NCBI GenBank assembly: GCA_045590855.1
Contig: JAZNRV010000042.1
Location: 1-15,725 of the forward strand
Length of the DNA: 15,725 nt
Origin: RGIG3009 sp045590855
Lineage (GTDB): Bacteria > Bacillota > Clostridia > Oscillospirales > Acutalibacteraceae
Reading direction: 5' to 3'
A program made the position numbers and the translations under genes. Below, piece after piece: positions 8,626-14,994 of this stretch. The first letter of the stretch is position 1. Each line of letters opens with the position of its first letter. The notes beneath the pieces were generated by a model. It did not search any database, had not been told where the DNA came from, and saw only the letters and a program-made list of their open reading frames with translations.

Positions 8626-9709
8626 ATGAAAGAAAAAATCCGTTATTGGCAAGGCGCAGTGAAACCTCGATTTCTTTGGGGCAATCGCCAAAGAACGGTA
8701 CGGTTTCGTTGGGATAGCGTTGTTGTGTTCGCCGTGTCAGTCCCAATACGTCACAACGGACGGCATCTGTCTTTTGCAACGACTCCTGCATACGGGTTTT
8801 TAGTTCCTTTTCGATTTGTTGCAGCAAAACATTCCGCTGCTGCACTGTTAAGGCGGTGGTTTCTTCCACCAACTTTGCTGTACCGGACAAGGAAAACGTG
8901 TATTTCATAGACGCTTTTTGTTTTTCGATGTGTAACGTTGTTTTGAGGGAGTCAAGCTCAAAGGCAATGCCGTTTGTGTTCCAAACCGTTTGCCGCAGCT
9001 CGTCCCCCGCCGCGAGAATACCGGTGGTGTGAGAAATATCGAGCGCTCCTGCCCATTCCCCGCCGCTAAACAATGCTGTACCGCACAAAACGGGGGTTTC
9101 ATCTTTGAGTTCAATCAAGGGTAAGGCTGCATCGCGCATGCCGGAAAACGCGCGTTCTACATCCAATAACGTGCTGTCAAAACAAACGCCCCACCGCTTT
9201 CCTTCTTCCACCAACTGTATCAGTGCCGTTGCGGCAATGGCTTCACTACCGGAAGTGACTGCCAACAAATCGGCAGGTTCTCCGCGAAAAACCACCACTT
9301 TGACCGAAGGATTGCTTTCGGAATTGCGCATAAAATAATCTAAAATCACAAACAACGAACGGTTTTTGCACAGTTCTTCACTGACTACCAGCAATTGATT
9401 TTGCAAAACGTATGCGCGGTTCCCCGAAGTATTCAAAAAATTTTGAAAAGCGGCGGCAACCGTTTGCCCATCGGCGGTATATACGTCGGTGGCGCTTTCT
9501 TCTTGTTCGGCTAAATTACCCGCTGTTTTGAGTGCTTCCACCGCTTGCACCGACACGGTATAGGCATTCGTATTCCCCGAAAGCCCTACCGCTGTTATGA
9601 CACGGCGGTTGCGCACCACCGAATCTTGCCCCCATCCCAACAACAAACCTGCCAACACACTGATGAATAGGACAAGACTGACTAATCCGTGCATGGTTTC
9701 TTTTTTCAT
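8624..9709 (-). CDS. Ger(x)C family spore germination protein without a lipobox cysteine
   Basis: GerC subunits are normally lipoproteins on the outer face of the spore inner membrane, forming a germinant receptor with GerA and GerB. This 361-aa protein is close to family length, starts ATG with TAGGAGAA just upstream, and overlaps the gerB stop by 4 nt. Residues about 8-26 form a hydrophobic segment, followed by DSVVRNRRVITAVGLSG, which fits the usual start of the mature GerC domain. The C-terminal region (about 250-350) has the amphipathic helix pattern of domain 3. Oddly, where GerC proteins normally read GCWD this one reads GWGQD (residues 25-29), and the first cysteine is C114. It is therefore probably held by an uncleaved N-terminal membrane helix instead of a lipid. 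The family call rests on the operon position and N-terminal pattern as well as the sequence. Confidence 0.86.
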   Translation of the reverse strand: MKKETMHGLVSLVLFISVLAGLLLGWGQDSVVRNRRVITAVGLSGNTNAYTVSVQAVEALKTAGNLAEQEESATDVYTADGQTVAAAFQNFLNTSGNRAYVLQNQLLVVSEELCKNRSLFVILDYFMRNSESNPSVKVVVFRGEPADLLAVTSGSEAIAATALIQLVEEGKRWGVCFDSTLLDVERAFSGMRDAALPLIELKDETPVLCGTALFSGGEWAGALDISHTTGILAAGDELRQTVWNTNGIAFELDSLKTTLHIEKQKASMKYTFSLSGTAKLVEETTALTVQQRNVLLQQIEKELKTRMQESLQKTDAVRCDVLGLTRRTQQRYPNETVPFFGDCPKEIEVSLRLANNGFFLS

Positions 9710-10767
9710 TGTCTTTTTCTCCTAAACTTTATGACAAAAGGTACCACCAAACAAAGCAAAATTAAAGCAGAAACGTAAACTATCGTAATTTCATCCCACA
9801 AAGTCGAAAAAAAGCCTTGTTTGAACCCTATTAAAAACAAGGTTACTCCCGCGCCAATGCAAAGAGCCGGTAATACTTTTTGTTTTTCGCCAAACAATTT
9901 CCGAAAACGGTCGATAAACAACCAAAAAAACAGCGAAAAACGAACAAAAAACGTTCCCAACCACAATGCCGTAATCACCAAATCCATGCGCGGCAACACA
10001 CCCAAATGCACCACGCTGACCGCCGCATAATACGGATAGGCAGTAAGCGTAGCAAAATCACCCAAAACACCGGTGGCGGTTACGCATGCCAACACGGATA
10101 ACAGTGTGTGCAATATCACAAACCAATGACACCCTTTTTCCACCTTGCCGTTAACACGCGGGTACAAAATACCGATGGCGGCAATTTCTGCCGTGCGTGG
10201 TAATTCGCGCACCGCTTGGCGCAAAAGCACCATAGGCTCGCTTACCGTGGCAGGTGGAAAATGCAGTGTTTCCATTTGCGGCAACAGCATGACCGCAAAA
10301 AATAAAAGCGCACCTACGGAAAATGCCGCCACTGTCGTAGCCGTGCGCGAAAGCGCCTGAATCCCGTAAAAGGAAGCAAACAAACTTGCCGCCAACACCA
10401 AAACCGTCAAGCCAACCACCGAAAACTCGGCTTTTACGGTTTTTTCGGCAAAATCGGTGAACTGTACCATATCCAGCACCAAAACCAAGGCATACAACAA
10501 TAAAAATCCACCGTTAATCAACCGTTCGCCAAAACGGGCTTTGGCACATTCCGCCAAATCCTTTTTTTCCGAAACCGACCTTAGCACACGACAGGTCGGT
10601 AATAAGAGGAGTAATAATAAAACATCATTAAATAGCGTTACCAAGATAACATCGGGCAACGATAACGCGTGCAGACTGTCGGCAGGTAACAGCAAATCGC
10701 TCGAAAGCCTTGCCGAAAGCAGCAGCAAAACAAATTGCCAAACGCTGATGGTGTCTTTGTGTTTCAC
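9706..10767 (-). CDS. GerB-type spore germination permease (endospore germination permease, APC superfamily)
   Basis: GerB subunits are inner-membrane proteins related to amino acid transporters and take part in germinant binding. The 353-aa product matches the family length of about 350-370 and is strongly hydrophobic, with roughly ten membrane segments. Examples are the stretches around FVLLLLSARLSSDLLLP, LLLYALVLVLDMVQFTDF, TVLVLAASLFASFYGIQ, LFFWLFIDRF and the C-terminal VYVSALILLCLVVPFV. The start is GTG, preceded by GGGAGGAAAC; its GTGA overlaps the gerA stop by 4 nt and its TGA overlaps the gerC ATG by 4 nt, the classic gerA-gerB-gerC coupling. The germinant cannot be deduced from the sequence. 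Confidence 0.92.
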   Translation of the reverse strand: MKHKDTISVWQFVLLLLSARLSSDLLLPADSLHALSLPDVILVTLFNDVLLLLLLLPTCRVLRSVSEKKDLAECAKARFGERLINGGFLLLYALVLVLDMVQFTDFAEKTVKAEFSVVGLTVLVLAASLFASFYGIQALSRTATTVAAFSVGALLFFAVMLLPQMETLHFPPATVSEPMVLLRQAVRELPRTAEIAAIGILYPRVNGKVEKGCHWFVILHTLLSVLACVTATGVLGDFATLTAYPYYAAVSVVHLGVLPRMDLVITALWLGTFFVRFSLFFWLFIDRFRKLFGEKQKVLPALCIGAGVTLFLIGFKQGFFSTLWDEITIVYVSALILLCLVVPFVIKFRRKRQ

Positions 10768-12248
10768 CGTTTTGTTTCCTCCCTACCGTCCTTGATTTGT
10801 GAACCGACCACGTTCTGTACACGAAAAAGACGGCGGGACAGTACACGCCAATCTGAACGGATAAACACATCCCGCATGGTTTTGAGGCTAAACGGCGTGA
10901 CAGGGGCGGTAATGGGAATGCCGTGCATTTCCACTGCACTCAAACTGCACAGTAACAACAAAAGTCCCGAAAACACACCGTAAATACCAAATGCACCACC
11001 CAAAATAATAAACCCAAAGCGCAGCACGGCAATACCGCCATACAAGCTGGGAATCACAAAAGCACTCACCGAAGTCAGCGCCACAATCACCACCATGGGA
11101 GCACCCACCAAACCGGCGCTTACCACCGATTCGCCAATCACCAGCGCCCCCACAATGCTCACCGCGTGACCCACGGATTTGGGAAAACGCAAACCCGCCT
11201 CACGCATAATTTCGAACATGAAATGTATCAGCAACGCCTCGGCTGTCAGCGAAAGCGGTGCGGAACGCTCGGCATTGATGAAAGAAAGTAGCAATGACGA
11301 GGGTAACATTTCCACGTGGTGCGTACCAACCGCAACGTACAATCCCGGTAACAACAAACTGATAAAAAAGGATAAATACTTGATAACACGAATAAAGCTG
11401 GCAAACAACGGATGTTGAAGATAATCGTCCATTGACTGAAAATGTTCCGAAAACAAAAAAGGAACCACCAACACAAACGGCGTACCATCTACCAAAACGC
11501 CAATGCGGCCCTCGGCAATTTTTCCGCAAAGTGTGTCGGGACGTTCCGTGGTATCCACACCCGAAAACAGCGAATGTTGTTTGCCTTCCAAAAACGGTTG
11601 CAAATACCCCGAATCCAGCACAATATCCAACGAACAGTTTTTCAGCCGCCGGCGTACTTCATTTAGCAATTCTTTGGAAACGCGGTTTCTCAAATAACAA
11701 AGACAAACCGCTGTTTTACTCTCTCCGCCGACCGCGCTCATTTCAAAGGTAAGCTGCGGTGTTTTCAACCGACGGCGTATCATGGAAATGTTAATACGAA
11801 TCGCTTCCGTGAAACCCTCGCGCGAGCCGCGCATTCCCATTTCGGAAGAGGGTTCCGAAATACTGCGAATCATAAATGCTTGCAAGCCGCAAAGCACGGC
11901 ATACGATACACCGTCAAGCAATACGGCGGCAAATCCGGAAATAATCAATTCCGTCAACTGTTCCACCGTATCGGCTTGCAGTAAGTCTACACCGCCAAGC
12001 ACGGTTTTTTTGACGGTTTGCATCAACTGTTCTGACGACGTTTCTGTTTTCGTCAAATTTACCAGCGGTAATATGATGGCATCCGCCATCATGTGACGGT
12101 CTATCATTCCCTCAATGCTCACGATGGCCGCTTTCACACCCGCGACTTGTATGTCGCGTATTACTAAATCGGCACTCACGTCAAAACGCTCGCGCAGAAT
12201 ATCCAAATTTGTTTGTAAACTGTTGGTAAGCGATGTCTTTTTTTCCAT
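10764..12248 (-). CDS. GerA-type spore germination protein
   Basis: The GerA subunit is the core of a nutrient germinant receptor in the spore inner membrane; GerA-type receptors are reported to oligomerise and act as ion channels. I start it at ATG 12248, because GGTGAT lies 4 nt upstream; in-frame GTG (12257) and TTG (12260) have no better site. That gives 494 aa, the usual length. A soluble N-terminal half (about 1-280) contains LVIRDIQVAGVKAAIVSIEGMIDR and VLLDGVSYAVLCGLQA patterns typical of the family. The membrane half starts near residue 285 (YLSFFISLLLPGLYVAVG) and includes the signature FEIMREAGLRFPKSVGHAVS near residues 343-362, then VGALVIGESVVSAGLVGAP. It is first in the minus-strand gerA-gerB-gerC unit and divergent from the DUF421 gene. 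Confidence 0.95.
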   Translation of the reverse strand: MEKKTSLTNSLQTNLDILRERFDVSADLVIRDIQVAGVKAAIVSIEGMIDRHMMADAIILPLVNLTKTETSSEQLMQTVKKTVLGGVDLLQADTVEQLTELIISGFAAVLLDGVSYAVLCGLQAFMIRSISEPSSEMGMRGSREGFTEAIRINISMIRRRLKTPQLTFEMSAVGGESKTAVCLCYLRNRVSKELLNEVRRRLKNCSLDIVLDSGYLQPFLEGKQHSLFSGVDTTERPDTLCGKIAEGRIGVLVDGTPFVLVVPFLFSEHFQSMDDYLQHPLFASFIRVIKYLSFFISLLLPGLYVAVGTHHVEMLPSSLLLSFINAERSAPLSLTAEALLIHFMFEIMREAGLRFPKSVGHAVSIVGALVIGESVVSAGLVGAPMVVIVALTSVSAFVIPSLYGGIAVLRFGFIILGGAFGIYGVFSGLLLLLCSLSAVEMHGIPITAPVTPFSLKTMRDVFIRSDWRVLSRRLFRVQNVVGSQIKDGREETKR

Positions 12249-12344
12249 GTTTATCACCAATAACAGTATTTACCACACCTTGCGGAATATCCCCCAAAAA
12301 AGCGGGTATACCATAAACATCATTCAAAAAAAGGAGCGTGCGTT
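12249..12344. promoter_or_regulatory. Divergent intergenic region between the gerA-type operon and the DUF421 gene
   Basis: These 96 nt must hold the starts of both divergent units if each has its own promoter. The plus-strand ribosome binding site AAGGAG (12331-12336) serves the DUF421 gene 8 nt downstream. An 8-bp palindrome GGTATACC lies at 12305-12312 and could be an operator or chance. A weak sigma-G-like pair is present on the minus strand (GGATA, 17 nt, AATACTG), but it would place the transcript start almost at the gerA start codon. No strong sigma-A promoter and no terminator hairpin is visible for either strand. Control by a forespore sigma factor is expected from the gene content but is not shown by the sequence. 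Confidence 0.35.
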
Positions 12345-13022
12345 ATGATTATCACCGCTCTGCGCACCGTTATTATTTATTTGTTCTTGATTGCTGCTTT
12401 TCGTATCACGGGGAAACGACAACTGGGCGAATTGCAACCCATAGAATTGGTGGTCACGCTTTTGCTTTCCGATTTAGCCGCCGTGCCCATGCAAGAAACC
12501 GGCATTCCGTTACTCAACGGATTAATTCCGATTGCGGTACTGATTTCGTTGGAATTGATTTTGTCAGCATGGATGATGAAAAGCGGGGGCTTGTCCCGCC
12601 TTATCAGCGGCAACCCGATTGTTATTATTCACGAAGGGAAATTACAACAAAGTGCTTTGCGAAAACTTCGTTTAACAGTGGATGACCTCACCGAAACGCT
12701 GCGCCAACAAGGTATTTTTGATTGGCACGAAGTGCAATATGCCATTGCGGAAACCAACGGTAAAATCAGTGTTTTCAAATTCCCCGATTATCAAACCGCC
12801 GAAAAGCAAGATATTGCCGCCCCCAAAAGTTCCCCCGCCCAAGTTCCGCTTGTCAGCGACGGTGGTTTTGTTGATTGGGGACTTACCTTTTGCAATGTTT
12901 CCGAAAAAGAGGTACACGCATTCTTAAAGAAAAAGCATTGTCCGTTAAAAGAGGTGTTATTGCTCATGGGCGATAAAAACCATCAATACGTATTAACGGT
13001 TAAGGAGAAACAAAAATCATGA
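12345..13022 (+). CDS. DUF421 (YetF-like) membrane protein
   Basis: The 225-aa product has the DUF421 layout: about three N-terminal membrane segments (residues 2-19 and roughly 35-85), the signature RITGKRQLGELQPIE from residue 20, then a cytosolic region with GNPIVIIHEGKL, LTVDDLTETLRQQGIFD and VQYAIAETNGKISVF. A C-terminal subdomain ends the protein. The biochemical function is unknown. In Bacillus, the DUF421 protein 2Duf from the spoVA-2mob element and its YetF relatives have been linked to spore inner-membrane properties and wet-heat resistance, so a spore-membrane role is a fair inference given the divergent gerA-type operon. ATG 12345 is preceded by AAGGAG at 8 nt. Its stop overlaps the next gene's start (ATGA), so the two are translationally coupled. 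Confidence 0.92.
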   Translation: MIITALRTVIIYLFLIAAFRITGKRQLGELQPIELVVTLLLSDLAAVPMQETGIPLLNGLIPIAVLISLELILSAWMMKSGGLSRLISGNPIVIIHEGKLQQSALRKLRLTVDDLTETLRQQGIFDWHEVQYAIAETNGKISVFKFPDYQTAEKQDIAAPKSSPAQVPLVSDGGFVDWGLTFCNVSEKEVHAFLKKKHCPLKEVLLLMGDKNHQYVLTVKEKQKS

Positions 13023-13399
13023 GACGCGTCATTGTAGCCATTGTGCTGTTACTCGTGGTGGCGGGAGGTTGTATTACCGCTTTATCCATAACACATTTTC
13101 GTTTTTCTTCGCTGTTGTCGCAAACCGAACAACTCGAACAATACTATCAACAACAGCAAACAGAAAATGCCATACAGTCTGCCGCTCGTTTTTCACAACA
13201 GATAAATCGTGACGTGCGCTTTTTTTCGCTGTTTATGTCCCACAAATCCCTGGTAGAAGTGCAAACCATTGCCGCCTCCCTGCCGGTTATTTTAACAGAT
13301 GGTGACACCGCCGATTTTTTAACCGAATTATCCAAATGTCGAGTAATGCTCACGACGTTACAGCAACAGGAATATCCCTTTTGGGAAAATGTTTTATGA
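13019..13399 (+). CDS. DUF4363 family small membrane-anchored protein
   Basis: The 126-aa protein has one N-terminal membrane segment (residues about 4-24) followed by a helical, glutamine-rich extracytoplasmic region (SLLSQTEQLEQYYQQQQTEN) and the pattern VILTDGDTADFLTELSKC. DUF4363 genes often follow DUF421 genes in Clostridia, and the arrangement here, a 4-nt ATGA overlap plus an AAGGAG site about 10 nt upstream, fits that pairing. The function is unknown. C18 in the stretch VVAGGC has some lipobox resemblance, but the position -3 residue is not the usual leucine, so I prefer a signal anchor. Its stop lies inside the 3' end of the convergent deacetylase gene (6-nt overlap), with no terminator at the junction. 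Confidence 0.8.
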   Translation: MRRVIVAIVLLLVVAGGCITALSITHFRFSSLLSQTEQLEQYYQQQQTENAIQSAARFSQQINRDVRFFSLFMSHKSLVEVQTIAASLPVILTDGDTADFLTELSKCRVMLTTLQQQEYPFWENVL

Positions 13400-14269
13400 A
13401 GACAGTTTCTTAAACAGGGATGCGGAGCTCATGTTACCGGTGCGTAAGTAGCGTCCCAAGCCATACAAGCACGCCTCGTCGCGGGTGATAACGTTCATGC
13501 GTTCTTCGCAACCCATTGTCGCTTTGAAACCCATTTCTTGTAACAGGGAAACCGATTCTCGACTTACCGCACCAAACGGATACACAAAAGTCGTTGCCGC
13601 TTTTGACAATTCCTCTTTCATGCGCTGCTGCATGTGGGATATATCTTCCATAAATGTGCGCCGATACTCCGAAAGCGTTTCGGTGGTTTTTTTTGCAGAG
13701 CCTTTGCGGTCGGATGTGCCGTGCAGATTGTAGGAATGATTTTGAATTTCTACCCTTCCCGATTCTTGCATTTGACGCAAATGCTCCCAATGACAGGTTG
13801 CGTATTCTACCTGACAATTACCGTTTTGGGTATAGCGGTCTACCGCCGCACCAATCGGTGAAATCACCATTTTGCAATCATACTTTTGCATTAACGGATA
13901 CGCATACACGTAGTTGTTGTAATTACCGTCATCAAACGTCAGCATCACCGGTTTTGACGGCAAAGGCTTTCCGTTTTGGACATACCGGATAACGTCTTCC
14001 ATTACCACGGTGGTATACCCGTTTTCTTTTATGTATTTTAAGTCCTCTTCCAATATGGTGGGCGATATCACGTAACGGCCTTGTTTTTGCGGGTTTTCGG
14101 ACAAGCCATGATACATAATAATAGGTAAGTAAACCGTATCGTTTGAAGCAGCCCCTTGTGTTGTAACCGTTTTGGTAAGAAAGAACAGAAAAAACAATGC
14201 CATGGCCACCACCCAACCGATTAACATAAACCGTATGGTTTTCTTTGAAACGCGCATCGAAACAAACAT
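13394..14269 (-). CDS. Membrane-anchored polysaccharide deacetylase (NodB/CE4 family)
   Basis: CE4 enzymes remove N- or O-acetyl groups from glycans such as peptidoglycan or poly-N-acetylglucosamine, using a metal held by Asp and two His. I choose ATG 14269 since GAGGTG lies 5 nt upstream; the in-frame GTG at 14275 would overlap that site. The 291-aa product has a membrane helix at about 12-32 followed by an outside-facing domain. It shows LPIIMYHGLS, motif 1 TFDDG with D113 and D114, motif 2 HSYNLH with H178 and H183, and motif 3 YPFG. The two histidines are five apart, as in PgaB/IcaB-type enzymes, not four as in PgdA. All catalytic motifs are present, so it is likely active outside the cell or forespore. 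Substrate unknown; a spore cortex or wall role is only suggested by the neighbours. Confidence 0.9.
   Translation of the reverse strand: MFVSMRVSKKTIRFMLIGWVVAMALFFLFFLTKTVTTQGAASNDTVYLPIIMYHGLSENPQKQGRYVISPTILEEDLKYIKENGYTTVVMEDVIRYVQNGKPLPSKPVMLTFDDGNYNNYVYAYPLMQKYDCKMVISPIGAAVDRYTQNGNCQVEYATCHWEHLRQMQESGRVEIQNHSYNLHGTSDRKGSAKKTTETLSEYRRTFMEDISHMQQRMKEELSKAATTFVYPFGAVSRESVSLLQEMGFKATMGCEERMNVITRDEACLYGLGRYLRTGNMSSASLFKKLSS
13669..13694 (+). terminator. Possible intrinsic terminator antisense to the deacetylase gene
   Basis: On the plus strand CCGAAA (13669-13674), a GCG loop and TTTCGG (13678-13683) form a 6-bp stem, followed after TGG by eight T residues (13687-13694). It could stop plus-strand readthrough from the DUF4363 gene about 270 nt after its stop. 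The stem is short, the loop only 3 nt, and the T run also encodes Lys-Lys codons of the deacetylase on the other strand, so it may be coincidence. Confidence 0.3.
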
Positions 14270-14302
14270 ATTCACACCTCTTTTTTATTAAGGTTACCCT
14301 AT

Positions 14303-14332
14303 ACTATACGAGCAATAAAAACTCTGTATGAA
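14303..14332 (-). promoter_or_regulatory. Candidate sigma-A-like promoter for the deacetylase gene
   Basis: Read on the minus strand there is TTCATA (complement of 14327-14332), an 18-nt gap and TATAGT (complement of 14303-14308), ending about 34 nt before the ATG. The -10 matches five of six consensus bases and the -35 four of six. A sporulation sigma factor cannot be ruled out from the sequence. Confidence 0.4.
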
Positions 14333-14350
14333 AAATTTTATAAAATCATC

Positions 14351-14383
14351 AAAAATGCACCGCTTTCGGCGGTGCATTTTTTT
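14351..14383. terminator. Bidirectional intrinsic terminator between divergent deacetylase and rpsL
   Basis: The arms AAAAATGCACCGC (14351-14363) and GCGGTGCATTTTT (14369-14381) are perfect complements around a TTTCG loop. T residues run on to 14383 in the plus direction, and the A tract gives U residues in the minus direction. This is a strong textbook hairpin. Its place is odd, since the flanking genes point away from it. It lies upstream of the candidate deacetylase promoter and of the rpsL promoter, so it may catch plus-strand readthrough from the DUF421/DUF4363 unit or insulate the str operon. Confidence 0.85.
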
Positions 14384-14419
14384 GGTAATTTTGGGGAAAA
14401 TATATTGGTAAAAAACTGC

Positions 14420-14448
14420 TTGACAAGCAAAGACCCTTATGCTACAAT
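14420..14448 (+). promoter_or_regulatory. Near-consensus sigma-A promoter of the str operon
   Basis: TTGACA (14420-14425) and TACAAT (14443-14448) are separated by exactly 17 nt, and the -10 is preceded by TGC, an extended -10 element. The -35 is a perfect match and the -10 differs at one base. An AT-rich stretch lies just upstream. Transcription should start near 14455, leaving a leader of about 110 nt before rpsL. A promoter this strong suits ribosomal-protein and EF-G genes. Confidence 0.9.
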
Positions 14449-14459
14449 AGTCAATTGTG

Positions 14460-14502
14460 AACGAGTGTGCCCCTGGGTGAACTATGCCCAAATGCACTTG
14501 TT
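14460..14502 (+). promoter_or_regulatory. Structured 5' leader of the rpsL mRNA (possible regulatory RNA)
   Basis: AACGAGTG (14460-14467) can pair with CACTTGTT (14495-14502), with one G-U pair, enclosing TGGGTG (14474-14479) that pairs with TGCCCA (14485-14490) around an AACTA loop. An alternative pairs GTGC (14467-14470) with GCAC (14494-14497). A second small hairpin, CCTGA-ATA-TCAGG, follows at 14508-14520. This lies in the untranslated leader between the str promoter and the rpsL ribosome binding site. No T run follows, so it is not a terminator. Autogenous control by a str-encoded ribosomal protein is possible but unproven. Confidence 0.4.
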
Positions 14503-14551
14503 ACTCCCCTGAATATCAGGCTGCGGCGTGATTTTAGCGGAACATTATTAT

Positions 14552-14558
14552 AGGAGGT
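14552..14558 (+). promoter_or_regulatory. Ribosome binding site deciding the TTG start of rpsL
   Basis: AGGAGGT ends 7 nt before TTG 14566. The nearer ATG at 14562 is in another frame and meets a stop after five codons, while the TTG opens the S12 sequence PTFNQLVRKG exactly at its expected N-terminus. Confidence 0.88.
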
Positions 14559-14565
14559 GTCATGA

Positions 14566-14994
14566 TTGCCGACTTTTAACCAGTTAGTCCGTAAGGGCCG
14601 AGAAGAACTCGAGAAGAAAGCAAAAGCTCCCGCTTTGTTGAAAGGCTGGAACTCCAAAAAACGCATTCCGACCGACCAAAACTCTCCCCAAAAACGCGGC
14701 GTGTGTACTGCTGTTAAAACCTCTACCCCGAAGAAGCCGAACTCCGCTCTTCGTAAAGTCGCCCGTGTGCGTCTTTCGAACGGCATTGAAGTTACGTCTT
14801 ACATTCCGGGCGAAGGCCACAACTTGCAAGAACACAGCGTTGTGTTGGTTCGCGGCGGCCGTGTAAAAGACCTTCCCGGTGTGCGTTATCACATCATTCG
14901 CGGAACGTTGGATACCCAAGGCGTTGCGAACCGGATGCAAGCCCGTTCCAAATACGGTGCCAAACGTCCGAAGGCAGGAGCTGCCAAAAAGTAA
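14566..14994 (+). CDS. rpsL: 30S ribosomal protein S12
   Basis: S12 sits at the decoding centre of the 30S subunit and helps control accuracy. The 142-aa product begins PTFNQLVRKG and contains the universally conserved TPKKPNSALRK and GGRVKDLPGVRYH segments. The lysines in these two segments, the sites of known streptomycin-resistance changes, are the standard residues, so a sensitive-type S12 is predicted. The Asp of KDLPG is the residue that is methylthiolated in some bacteria. The start is TTG. It is the first gene of the operon here, with its own promoter and leader; no rpoC or L7Ae-like gene precedes it. A 144-nt spacer separates it from rpsG. Confidence 0.98.
   Translation: MPTFNQLVRKGREELEKKAKAPALLKGWNSKKRIPTDQNSPQKRGVCTAVKTSTPKKPNSALRKVARVRLSNGIEVTSYIPGEGHNLQEHSVVLVRGGRVKDLPGVRYHIIRGTLDTQGVANRMQARSKYGAKRPKAGAAKK

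Noticed and set aside
8578..8910. Plus-strand open frame starting at the end of addA and running antisense to gerC
   Set aside because: It starts inside the terminator hairpin, has no ribosome binding site, and shows no family resemblance.
12270..12300. Sigma-G-like promoter on the minus strand for gerA
   Set aside because: The boxes (GGATA and AATACTG) are imperfect and would put the transcript start within a few bases of the start codon, removing part of the ribosome binding site. Kept only as a note in the intergenic entry.
12305..12312. GGTATACC palindrome as an operator
   Set aside because: Eight bases is short enough to occur by chance and no second copy is seen nearby.
14294..14497. 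Minus-strand 67-codon open frame in the deacetylase-rpsL intergenic region
   Set aside because: It spans the str promoter and the bidirectional terminator, lacks a ribosome binding site, and its sequence looks random.
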